From NCBI GenBank assembly GCA_016789885.1, contig JAEUPZ010000006.1, positions 1 through 64,000 on the forward strand: 64,000 nucleotides of DNA, given 5' to 3'. The translations under genes were made by a program, and so were the position numbers. The DNA comes from Chromatiales bacterium (GTDB lineage: Bacteria; Pseudomonadota; Gammaproteobacteria; Steroidobacterales; GCA-2729495). Below, one piece after another: positions 7,029 to 14,876 of the stretch. Position 1 is the stretch's first letter. Each line of letters starts with the position of its first letter. The notes below the pieces were generated by a model. The model saw only the letters and a program-made list of their open reading frames with translations, had not been told where the DNA came from and ran no database searches.

Positions 7029-9623
7029 GTGATGCCGTCTGCCCGCACTTTCCGGGGGCTTTGCGCCCGGACCAGCCTCGCCTTGCTCGCCGCGACGATC
7101 GTTGCGGCCGGCACCGCGCTGGCCCAGGCGCCCGCAACCGCCGAGCCGACGGCCGACGGCGCGACGCCCAAGGCACAACCCACGGCCGCCGCCGTCCAGG
7201 CCAGCGAAGCGCCGGCCGTTGCCCTCGGGCAGCGCCTCGATGCCATTTCGGCAGCGCTGGCCGGCAGTTCGGCACCCACGCGCCCGCCTGTCGATGCCAC
7301 GGCGACGGCCGCGCTGATCAGCGAACTCGACGGGCAGGTCAGCGAGCGCGTGGCGCTCACCCGGTCCGAGATCCTCGAAGGGCTCAGCCCCGGCGTCATC
7401 GATGGCCTCGCCAGCTCGCTGACCCGCATCGACCGCGAGGTGCAGCGCAGCCGGACGGACCTGGCGGCGGCGGCGGCGGAACTCGAGGCACGGCTCACCC
7501 GCCTGAAGGGCGAGCGCGAGTTCCTGCGGGCCGTGCTCGGCGTGGTCCGGCAGGAGGCGCTGCCGCCCACCCTGTTCGCCCGCTCGCGGGACAGCCTCGC
7601 GGCCATCGACCAGACCCGCACGGACCTGCGCGCGGTCCTGGACCAGCTGGTCGAGCTCGAAAGCCAGCTCGCGGAGATCCACACCGCTGCGAACACCGGC
7701 CTCGACGGCATCCGCAGCAAGCAGGCCGCCGCCGCCGGGGACGTGCTCCAGCTCGAGCAGCCCGCCCTCTGGAGCGTGCTCGGCACGGCATCCCCACCCG
7801 ATTCGTTCCTGCGCAACCTGGTCAATGCCACGGCGGTGTCCGTCCGCGAATACCTGACGGCCTACCCGGGCGCCTGGGCGGGCCTGCTCGCACTGCTCGG
7901 CGCGATCCTCGCGCTGACCTTCGGGCTCCGGCGCGCGAGCCTTGCCGGGGCCGACAGCGCCGAGGCGCGGGCCGAGCTGGACAACGACCTGCTGGTGCAG
8001 CGGCCGGTGTCGGTTTCGGTGCTGGTATGGGTGGCCCTGGGGCCGCTGTTGTTCGGCGCGAACCTGCCGCTGGCCATCGACTTCCTGCGCATCGCCGTCG
8101 CTGCCGTGGCGGCCTGGCGGCTCCTGCCCCTGCTGCTGGGTCCTGCGGCGCGCGGCGCGGCGACCGCCATCCTGGCCCTGACGGTTCTGGCGACGGCGAC
8201 CCTGCTGGCGGGGACGTCCAGCGTCAACACCCGGCTGCTGCTGTTCGTGATCGGCGGCGGCACGACCTTCCTGCTGTGGCGCATTGCCGGGGCGATCCGC
8301 ACGGACACCGGCCGCATCGGCCGGCTGTGGGGCCGCGTGCTGAAGGTCACGGTGGTGGCGGGACAGTACCTGGCCGCTGCGGGCGTCGTGGCCAATGTGG
8401 CCGGGGCCGTGAACCTCGCCAACCAGCTGCTGTACGGGACGCTGTTCGCCGTCACCGTGCCGCTGCTGCTGTCGATCACAGAGCGCATCCTGCGCACCAT
8501 GATCCGCCAGGCCCTGCAGCGGCGCCCGCTGAACGGTCTGCGGGCCGTGCGCGCCTACCCGGACGTGGTGAAACGCCGCCTGTACCAGTTCGTCGACCTG
8601 CTGCTGGTACTGCTGGCCCTGCCGGTGGTCCTGCGGCTGTTCCCGTTCCTCGACCCGGTCTTCGCCGGGCTCTGGACGTTCGCCAGCACGCCGCTGACGC
8701 TGGGCGGCCTGAACGTGTCGCTGCTGAACATCATCGCCCTCGGCGCCGGGGTCGCCATCGCGCTCGGCGTGGCCCGGCTGGTGCGCTTCCTGCTGCAGGA
8801 AGAAGTGCTGCCGCGCACGCCGCTGGCCATGGGCTCGGCGGCCGCGGCCTCGCGCCTGACGTACTACGGCCTCGTCATCGCAGGCCTCTTCCTGGCGTTG
8901 GCCGCGGCCGGCTTCGAGATCAGCCAGCTCACGCTGCTCGTGAGCGCCCTCAGCGTCGGCATCGGCTTCGGCCTGCAGAACATCGTCAACAACTTCGTGT
9001 CAGGAATCGTGCTGGCCTTCGAGCGGCCGATCCAGCCGGGCGACCTCGTGGCCGTGGGCACCATGACGGGCCGGGTCCGCGACATCGGCCTGCGGGCCAC
9101 GACGGTGCGCACCTTCGAAGGCGCCGACGTCATCGTGCCCAACAGCCAGTTCATCTCGGGCGAGGTCGTCAACTGGACGCTGGCCGACCGCTCGCGGCGC
9201 ATCGACATCCCGGTCGGCGTGGCCTACGGCACCGACCTGCGCCGGGCGGTGGAGATCCTGCGCGGGGTCGTGACCGCGAACCCGCACGTCGCGCAGTCAC
9301 CGGAGCCCGCCATCGTGTTCCGGCGCTTCGGCGAGAGCTCCATCGACTTCAGCGTGCTGTTCTGGGCGTCGGACGCCGACCAGGCCGTCGGCCTGACCTC
9401 GGAGATCGGCATCGGCATCTGGGAAGCGCTGGACAAGGCCGGGATCAGCATCCCGTTCCCGCAGCGCGACCTGCACATCGTCTCAGGCGGTGTCGCTGCC
9501 CCTTCGGGCGGGGACCCTGCGGTCAGCGGGCCGTCAGTTGCCCCGCTGCCGGCTCCTGCGGCCGGTCATCGCACTGGCGGATCTGCGCGCGCAGGCGAAG
9601 AGCCTCCCGGGGATCCGGAGTGA
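7029..9623 (+). CDS. MscS-family mechanosensitive channel, large (MscK/MscM-like)
   Basis: An 864-residue inner-membrane channel expected to open on hypo-osmotic shock. It begins with a signal peptide (cut near ALAQ), followed by a long periplasmic Ala/Glu-rich helical region (residues ~60-260, likely coiled coil), several membrane helices (~275-600), and a MscS pore and cytoplasmic domain (~610-820) with the hallmark GIGFGLQNIVNNFVSG pore-helix sequence and VGTMTGRVRDIGLRAT beta domain. The start is a GTG at 7029 or the ATG at 7032. The Pro/Ala-rich C-terminal tail runs past the end of the convergent Sel1-like gene, overlapping it by 101 bases. Confidence 0.93.
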   Translation: MMPSARTFRGLCARTSLALLAATIVAAGTALAQAPATAEPTADGATPKAQPTAAAVQASEAPAVALGQRLDAISAALAGSSAPTRPPVDATATAALISELDGQVSERVALTRSEILEGLSPGVIDGLASSLTRIDREVQRSRTDLAAAAAELEARLTRLKGEREFLRAVLGVVRQEALPPTLFARSRDSLAAIDQTRTDLRAVLDQLVELESQLAEIHTAANTGLDGIRSKQAAAAGDVLQLEQPALWSVLGTASPPDSFLRNLVNATAVSVREYLTAYPGAWAGLLALLGAILALTFGLRRASLAGADSAEARAELDNDLLVQRPVSVSVLVWVALGPLLFGANLPLAIDFLRIAVAAVAAWRLLPLLLGPAARGAATAILALTVLATATLLAGTSSVNTRLLLFVIGGGTTFLLWRIAGAIRTDTGRIGRLWGRVLKVTVVAGQYLAAAGVVANVAGAVNLANQLLYGTLFAVTVPLLLSITERILRTMIRQALQRRPLNGLRAVRAYPDVVKRRLYQFVDLLLVLLALPVVLRLFPFLDPVFAGLWTFASTPLTLGGLNVSLLNIIALGAGVAIALGVARLVRFLLQEEVLPRTPLAMGSAAAASRLTYYGLVIAGLFLALAAAGFEISQLTLLVSALSVGIGFGLQNIVNNFVSGIVLAFERPIQPGDLVAVGTMTGRVRDIGLRATTVRTFEGADVIVPNSQFISGEVVNWTLADRSRRIDIPVGVAYGTDLRRAVEILRGVVTANPHVAQSPEPAIVFRRFGESSIDFSVLFWASDADQAVGLTSEIGIGIWEALDKAGISIPFPQRDLHIVSGGVAAPSGGDPAVSGPSVAPLPAPAAGHRTGGSARAGEEPPGDPE

Positions 9624-10068
9624 GGCCGAGCTCGCCCTTCTCGTAGGCCCGAGCCAGGCGGTCCAGCGCCAGCCGGTGCCTGCCTTCGGCCGCCCGCTGG
9701 TACCACTCCACGGCCGACGCCGCGTCGTTCGGCAGCAGCGGCCCCTCCTCGGACTGCCAGGCGAGCCAGTACTGGGCCTCGCTGACGCCAGCCCCGGCCG
9801 CCTCGCGGATCAGCGGGATGGCGGCGTCAGGCGCCCATACCCCGCCGAGCCCCAGGCTGAAGAAGGCCAGCTGGAAGCGCGCGTCGGCGCTGCCGGACCC
9901 GGCTTCGGCCGTGCACTGCTCGCGGGCGGCAGCGAGGCGCGCCGGATCGGGCGACGCACTGAGCACCAGCGGGCGGACCACCGAACGGCAGTCAGCGGCC
10001 TCGGCGACGCCCGCCAGGGCGAGGAACAGGAGGGCGGCACGGGCAGCCGCGGCAGCGTGGGTCTTCAT
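9523..10068 (-). CDS. Sel1-like repeat exported protein
   Basis: A 181-residue protein with a signal peptide (MKTHAAAAARAALLFLALAG, cut near AEA). The mature part contains Sel1-like helical repeats, seen as A-x-Y-W-L-A and AVEWYQRAAE...LA..YEKGE patterns around residues 95-160; these form TPR-like superhelices for protein binding. The last two repeats are clear, the first is degenerate. Its 3' end overlaps the 3' end of the convergent MscS-like gene. The specific partner is unknown. Confidence 0.8.
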   Translation of the reverse strand: MKTHAAAAARAALLFLALAGVAEAADCRSVVRPLVLSASPDPARLAAAREQCTAEAGSGSADARFQLAFFSLGLGGVWAPDAAIPLIREAAGAGVSEAQYWLAWQSEEGPLLPNDAASAVEWYQRAAEGRHRLALDRLARAYEKGELGLTPDPREALRLRAQIRQCDDRPQEPAAGQLTAR

Positions 10069-10139
10069 GGCCGCGCAGTCTACCGGAGCCCCGGCCGGAT
10101 CGCCTCGCCGGGGGCCGGGGCGCGGCCGGCCGGCCGGCG

Positions 10140-11705
10140 TCAGCGCACCGCGAGGAACCGGCTCGGCGTCGGCCCCCGCTCGGCCAGCTCCCAGCCGTCG
10201 ACCCGCTCCGCCACGAGATAGCGGCGCACGTAGTCGTAGATGGGAATGACGGGGTAGTCGGCCAGCATCGCCGACTCGGCCCGCGCGAGCACCTGCATGC
10301 GCGCCCCGCGATCCTGCAATCCGTTGGCCTCCCGCAGCAGCGCCTCGTAGGCCGGGTTGTCGTAGCCGACGTAGTTGTTGGGATTGCCCGCCGACACCAG
10401 CGACAGCATCGCGTAGGGGTCGTCGTAGGACGCGAAGTACGCCCAGCGGGCCACGGTGAAATTCCGCGTGCGCACCTGCCGGTTCAGCTGGCCGAAGTCG
10501 ACGTTGGTGAGCTGCGCCTTGGCGCCGACGGCCTGCCACATGGCCGCCAGCGCCACGGCGATCTTCCGGTTCTCTTCATTGGTGTCGTAGACGTACTCGA
10601 AGGTCAGCGGCTTGCCGGGGCCGAAGCCGGCGGCGGCGAGCAGCTCCCGGGCGAGCTTCTGGCGCGCCGGCATGGGCAGCTTCGCGTCGGCCGGCGTGAC
10701 ACCGGGGTAGCCCGTGAAGGCCGGCCCCACGAGGGAGTCCGCCGCCTTCACGCCGTTGCGGAGCAGCCGGTCGGCGATGCCGGCCTGGTCGATGGCCAGC
10801 CCCAGGGCCCGGCGCACCCGCGGGTCGTCGAAGGGTGGCCGCTGCGTGTTGACGAGCAGGTAGTACACCCCGAGGCTCGGCGTCATCTTCAGGGTCTTCG
10901 GCAGGTTGCTGCGCAGCCAGTCGAGCTCCTCCGGCGGGAAGTTCAGCGCCGAGTCGAGCTCACCGGCCCGGAAGCGGCGCAGCGACGTGGCCAGGTCCTG
11001 GGTGGGATACCAGATAACCTCGGTGCTGCGCACGGCCGCCGCCGAGTGGTAGTTCGGGTTGGCCACGAGCCGCGTGAAGCTCTGGGGCACCCGCTCGGCC
11101 AGCGTGTAGGGGCCGTTGGTGACGATGCGCTCCGGCCGCGTCCAGTCCTTCGGGAACTTCTCGATCACGTGGCGCGGGAGCGGCGACACCGCCAGCGAGC
11201 CGATCAGCTCGAGGAAGTACGGGGCCGGCGCCACCAGCCGGATCTCGACCGTCAGCGGATCGACGGCCCGCACGCCGAGGCTCCCGGGCGGCGCACCGCC
11301 CGTGACGATCTCGCGGGCGCGGTCGATGACGAAGAACGGGCCCGCCAGCGTCGACGCCGTGGCCGGGTCGACGAGTCGCCGGAAGCCGAAGACCACGTCG
11401 TCGGCGGTCAGCGGCGCACCGTCCGACCACTTGAGCCCCGGGCGCAGGCGGAAGGTATAGGTGAGCCCGTCGGCACTGACGCTCCAGCTGGCGGCGACGC
11501 CCGGCACCGGCCGCAGCGCCGCGTCCTTGCCGATGAGGCCCTCGAAGAGGTCGTTGATGATGGGCGCCGCCAGGGTGCCCGCGGCGATGCTCGGATCGAG
11601 GGTCGGCGCCTCGGCGGCCGTGCCCCGGCGCAGCGTCCCGGCCTCGGCCGCCAGCACCACCGCCGAGGCAGCCAGCACGACCAATGCGATGCCGAGGCGC
11701 CGCAT
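10140..11705 (-). CDS. ABC transporter peptide-binding protein, OppA-like (second of a tandem pair)
   Basis: A 521-residue extracytoplasmic solute-binding protein of family 5 (OppA/DppA). It has a signal peptide (cut near VLAAEA), the family signature near residue 75-110 (SADGLTYTFRLRPGLKWSDGAPLTADDV) and the characteristic DPRVRRALGLAIDQ segment. It presumably presents oligopeptides to a permease, but no permease or ATPase gene is nearby. Its ATG overlaps the stop of the upstream paralogue by one base (TGATG at 11703-11707), indicating translational coupling and tandem duplication. Confidence 0.9.
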   Translation of the reverse strand: MRRLGIALVVLAASAVVLAAEAGTLRRGTAAEAPTLDPSIAAGTLAAPIINDLFEGLIGKDAALRPVPGVAASWSVSADGLTYTFRLRPGLKWSDGAPLTADDVVFGFRRLVDPATASTLAGPFFVIDRAREIVTGGAPPGSLGVRAVDPLTVEIRLVAPAPYFLELIGSLAVSPLPRHVIEKFPKDWTRPERIVTNGPYTLAERVPQSFTRLVANPNYHSAAAVRSTEVIWYPTQDLATSLRRFRAGELDSALNFPPEELDWLRSNLPKTLKMTPSLGVYYLLVNTQRPPFDDPRVRRALGLAIDQAGIADRLLRNGVKAADSLVGPAFTGYPGVTPADAKLPMPARQKLARELLAAAGFGPGKPLTFEYVYDTNEENRKIAVALAAMWQAVGAKAQLTNVDFGQLNRQVRTRNFTVARWAYFASYDDPYAMLSLVSAGNPNNYVGYDNPAYEALLREANGLQDRGARMQVLARAESAMLADYPVIPIYDYVRRYLVAERVDGWELAERGPTPSRFLAVR

Positions 11706-13309
11706 CAGTCGGCAAGCCTCAGCCAGCGGCTCGGCGGCGTGCCGATGGCGCCGTCCCACCAGCCGCGCACGCGCTCGGCCACGAGCACCTTGCCCTGGTA
11801 GTGGTACAGCGGAATGACCGGCTGCTCGTCGAGCAGGCGGCGCTCCGCCGCCTCGAGCCTGGCAAAGCGCGCCCGCTCGTCGAGGGTCGCGTTGCCCTCG
11901 GCCACGGCGGCGTCGAACTGCGCGTCGGCCCAGCCGGCCCAGTTGTTCGCCGCCCGCCCGCCGTACTGCTGCAGGAACGCGTAGGGGTCGTCGTAGAGCG
12001 CGAAGGTCGACGACCGCGCGATGGCGAAGTCGCGCGCGCGGAAAGCCCGCAGCACCGCCACGAACTCGACGTTGGTCGGGCTCGCCTGCACGCCGACGGC
12101 CTGCCACATGGTGGCCAGCGCCACCATCACCTTGCGGTTCTCTTCGTTGGTGTCATAGAGCAGCGGCACCGAAAGCGGCCGGTCGGGTCCGTAGCCCGCG
12201 GCGGCCAGCAGTTCGCGCGCCTCGGCCTGGCGCTCGGCCAGCGGCCGGCCGGCATCGGCCACGCGCAGGCCGGGGTAACCACCGACGCCGGGGCTCACGA
12301 AGGTCCACGTGGGCCGCACGCCCGTCTGTAGCACCTTGTCCGTGAGCGCCTCGCGGTCCACCGCCAGCGACAGGGCCCGGCGCAAGCGCCGGTCGTCGAA
12401 GGGCGGCCGCGTGACGTTGAACACCAGCAGGTAGGTGGCGTGGATGGGACCCGTGTGCAGCGCCTTCGGGCGGTTGGCGCGGATCCAGTCGAGGTCGTCG
12501 GGAGCCACGTTGAGGACCGTGTCGAGTTCGCCGGCGCGGAAGCGGCGCGTCGCGGCCCCCATGTCCTGGGTCGGGTACCAGTAGACCTCGGGGACCTTCA
12601 CTTCCTTAGCCGCCCAGTAGTTCGGGTTGCGCGTGAGCCGCACGTAGTTCTGCGGCACGCGCTCCGCCAGCACGTAGGGACCGTTGCTGACCAGGGAGCC
12701 CGCGCGCATCCAGTCGCGGCCGAGCTTCTCGATGGCGTGCCGGGGCACCGGGGCCGCCTGGGTGTTGGCGAGCAGCTGCAGGAAGTACGGCGCCGGCGTC
12801 GCCAGCCGGAACACGACGGTACGGGGATCGGGCGCCGACACGCCGAGGGACTCGGGCGGCTTCGTCTTCTGCGTGACCTCGCGGGCGTTCTCGATCATCA
12901 GGAAGAGGCCCGCCGTCGTCGCGGCCGTGGCCGGGTCGAGCAGCCGCCGGTAGGAATACACGAAGTCGTCGGCGGTCAGCGGCGTGCCGTCGGACCACCT
13001 CAGCCCCTCGCGCAGGCGGAAGGTGTAGGTCAGCCCGTCGGCACTGACGTCCCAGCGCTCGGCGACACCCGGGGCCGGCCGGATCGCCGGCGTGCGGGCC
13101 ACGAGGCCCTCGACCATGTCCGAGAGCATCGGCGCCGCCATCGTCCCCGAGCCGAGCGTGGGATCGAGGGACGGCGGCTCGGCGCCGGAGGTCCGGTGCA
13201 GGACGCCGGGCGCAGCCGCGAGGGCGGCGGCCGCAGCCAGCCACAGCAGGCAGCCCGCGAAGAGCTGGCGCGGCAGCCACCGACGCGCGGGAAGATGGTC
13301 GCAGGCCAT
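11705..13309 (-). CDS. ABC transporter peptide-binding protein, OppA-like (first of a tandem pair)
   Basis: A 534-residue paralogue of the next gene, with the same order of motifs (SADGLTYTFRLREGLRWSDG, YSYRRLLDPATA, DDRRLRRALSLAVD) and a signal peptide with a cut near AAAP. The start was placed at MACDHLP because it opens the basic and hydrophobic signal region; an in-frame ATG at 13354 would add 15 residues. It is the first gene of the pair. The two differ across the ligand-binding lobes, so they may take different peptides. Transport partners must be encoded elsewhere. Confidence 0.88.
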   Translation of the reverse strand: MACDHLPARRWLPRQLFAGCLLWLAAAAALAAAPGVLHRTSGAEPPSLDPTLGSGTMAAPMLSDMVEGLVARTPAIRPAPGVAERWDVSADGLTYTFRLREGLRWSDGTPLTADDFVYSYRRLLDPATAATTAGLFLMIENAREVTQKTKPPESLGVSAPDPRTVVFRLATPAPYFLQLLANTQAAPVPRHAIEKLGRDWMRAGSLVSNGPYVLAERVPQNYVRLTRNPNYWAAKEVKVPEVYWYPTQDMGAATRRFRAGELDTVLNVAPDDLDWIRANRPKALHTGPIHATYLLVFNVTRPPFDDRRLRRALSLAVDREALTDKVLQTGVRPTWTFVSPGVGGYPGLRVADAGRPLAERQAEARELLAAAGYGPDRPLSVPLLYDTNEENRKVMVALATMWQAVGVQASPTNVEFVAVLRAFRARDFAIARSSTFALYDDPYAFLQQYGGRAANNWAGWADAQFDAAVAEGNATLDERARFARLEAAERRLLDEQPVIPLYHYQGKVLVAERVRGWWDGAIGTPPSRWLRLAD

Positions 13310-13518
13310 ACGGTCAGTCACGGTTGCCTCCACGGCATTGCCTTCGACAGCCACGGCCGATCATAGCGCCGGGCCCCGGGGACGGCCTGCGGCCACCCGC
13401 CACGGCGGCTGTCGACTTCCGGCGACTGGCGGGTCGTTCGACCCCTGCGCCGGCGCACAGCGCCGGACCGGACACCGCGACCGGCATCGTGTTTACGCGC
13501 CGCCGGGTTGGCCCGTCC

Positions 13519-14487
13519 TCAACGCTGCGCCCGCGCCCGCTCGCGGTACTGCGCGTACATGTTCGTGAAGCCCTCCCACGGCACCGGGCGGTTGAACCAG
13601 ACGGGGTGGATGCGCTCGAGGTCCGCCCGGGTCTGAACCGGCAGCTCGGCGAGGCTGAAGAGCTTCTTGCCGGCCTCGTGCCAGACGACGAAGCCGGGGC
13701 GCTGGCCCATCTGCATCCACGGCAGGAAGTCGCTGGTGGCCTGGTAGAAGTAGCGCGTGCGCGTCGACGCCACGGCCGGGTCGAGCACCTCGGCCAGCGA
13801 TGCGTGCATCGTCGCGATGGACGACACGTTGAGCGGCGTGGCCGGTGTCTCGGCGGGGAACTCCTTGATGTCGAGCCACTGCTTCTGGCCGTAGATGTAG
13901 AAGTCCTTGATCATCCAGAGGTCGTCGCCGACGACGCGCCAGGGCTGGCGGAAGGGCGCGGGCTTGCGCTCGAAGGGCGTCGGCAGGCCCACCAGCTGCG
14001 GCTGGGCGTCGGCACGGTACTCGAAGGTGACCGGCCCTTCGCGGTAGTGCAGCGGCCGCACCATCGCGCCGGTGGAGGGGTTGCGCAGCTCGTCGGCAAT
14101 GGCCCCGGTGACGGGGTCGCGATAGAGGCTCGCCTCCCAGTCGGTGACGTGCCAGACGCCGGCACCCTGGGGAATCGACCGGCGCAGGATCACCGTCTCG
14201 ACGGTGACGATGGGCCGGATGGGCTCGCCGGGCAGGGCCAGGTCGAGGGTGCCGGTGAACCAGAAGTACACGTCCTGCCCCTCGAGGCTGGCGCGCATCT
14301 TCATCCAGGCCAGCAGGTTGTCGGCCGGGCGGTCCAGGTCGAGATCGAGGGGCGGCGTACGGAGCGTGGCCCCCGTAGCCGTCGCGGCCGCGCCGGCCAG
14401 GGCCGTGGCCCCGGCCAGCTGCAGCAGGCCGCGCCGCGGCATCACCGCGGCACCCGGGGCCGGCGTCGGCAGGTCGGCATCGCTCAT
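13519..14487 (-). CDS. DUF1838 family protein, exported
   Basis: A 322-residue protein matching the uncharacterised DUF1838 family in length and motifs (LLAWMKMRASLEGQDVYFW, a VxxVET strand, SxDFLPWMQMGxRPGFVVWHxxGKK near residues 240-275 and a C-terminal EGFTNMYAQYR). The N-terminus carries PRRGLLQLAGATALAGA, a twin-arginine-like motif that begins 17 residues in. The internal Met before PRRG could be an alternative start. Function unknown; DUF1838 genes are often found near oxidoreductases, and here a Tat-exported flavoprotein gene is divergent. Confidence 0.8.
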   Translation of the reverse strand: MSDADLPTPAPGAAVMPRRGLLQLAGATALAGAAATATGATLRTPPLDLDLDRPADNLLAWMKMRASLEGQDVYFWFTGTLDLALPGEPIRPIVTVETVILRRSIPQGAGVWHVTDWEASLYRDPVTGAIADELRNPSTGAMVRPLHYREGPVTFEYRADAQPQLVGLPTPFERKPAPFRQPWRVVGDDLWMIKDFYIYGQKQWLDIKEFPAETPATPLNVSSIATMHASLAEVLDPAVASTRTRYFYQATSDFLPWMQMGQRPGFVVWHEAGKKLFSLAELPVQTRADLERIHPVWFNRPVPWEGFTNMYAQYRERARAQR

Positions 14488-14604
14488 GGGCTGGCCATCC
14501 GGCAGGGAGTGATGAAGCCGATTCTAGCGACGCGGCCGCTCGTGCCGACACCCGCACACCAGGGCACGGGCAATCCCGCCCACAACCCGGCCACGCGGCG
14601 ACGA

Positions 14605-14633
14605 TTGCAGCGGCCAGACCTGCGTGCTAGATT
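14605..14633 (+). promoter_or_regulatory. Sigma-70-type promoter, extended -10
   Basis: TTGCAG (14605-14610), a 17-base spacer, then TAGATT (14628-14633), with TG at 14625-14626 giving an extended -10. Spacing and hexamers are near ideal, and transcription should start near 14640. It points into the hairpin-rich region that ends in a terminator at 14798. This is the best-looking promoter in the window. Confidence 0.7.
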
Positions 14634-14639
14634 GCGCGC

Positions 14640-14798
14640 CGTCGGATCGCACAACCTTTTCAAAAGGTTGCCCCACCAACCTGACAGGTGGGTGCAGGTC
14701 CGGCCACAAGGTCAACGAACCTTGGCGCGGGGCGGATTCCCGTCTCCCGACCCGCGCAGGGAGCAGACCCGGCCTCGCAAGATGCCGGGTCTTTTTTT
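14640..14798 (+). ncRNA. Structured RNA candidate: terminated leader or small RNA
   Basis: Between the DUF1838 gene and the amine oxidase gene lies a 390-base non-coding gap. Its centre is a promoter-to-terminator unit of about 160 bases. Successive hairpins are visible: CAACCTTTT paired with AAAAGGTTG (14652-14670), CCCACC with GGTGGG (~14672-14692), AAGGT with ACCTT (~14708-14722), GCGCGGG with CCCGCGC (~14726-14758), and the terminator. It resembles no RNA family I can name; it lacks the 4.5S RNA core, the TPP, cobalamin and SAM riboswitch cores, and the tmRNA ends. It may be a free small RNA or an attenuating leader of the flavoprotein gene, which starts 78 bases after the terminator. Confidence 0.6.
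14766..14798 (+). terminator. Rho-independent terminator
   Basis: An eight-base-pair stem, GACCCGGC (14766-14773) with GCCGGGTC (14784-14791), followed directly by seven T residues (14792-14798). It ends the structured RNA unit. Confidence 0.85.
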
Positions 14799-14876
14799 GC
14801 CTGCGGGCGGCCCCGGGACGCTGGTGTAGGATTCGCTCTCGCTGCATCCACCCCGCCGCTGACCACAGGAAAACCC

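Noticed and set aside
13380..13518. GC-rich hairpins between the OppA-like pair and the DUF1838 gene as a regulatory element
   Set aside because: The stems are short, imperfect and have no T-run; comparable pairings are expected by chance at this GC content.
14640..14798. Structured RNA as 4.5S (SRP) RNA because it contains AGGTCCGG and GGGAGCAG
   Set aside because: The two pieces are about 70 bases apart and the conserved GGAAGGAAGCAGCC apical loop is missing.
14688..14876. Upstream extension of the amine oxidase frame through the terminator region
   Set aside because: The frame would start inside the hairpin RNA and put the Tat signal ~60 residues into the protein; the ATG at 14877 is at the right place.
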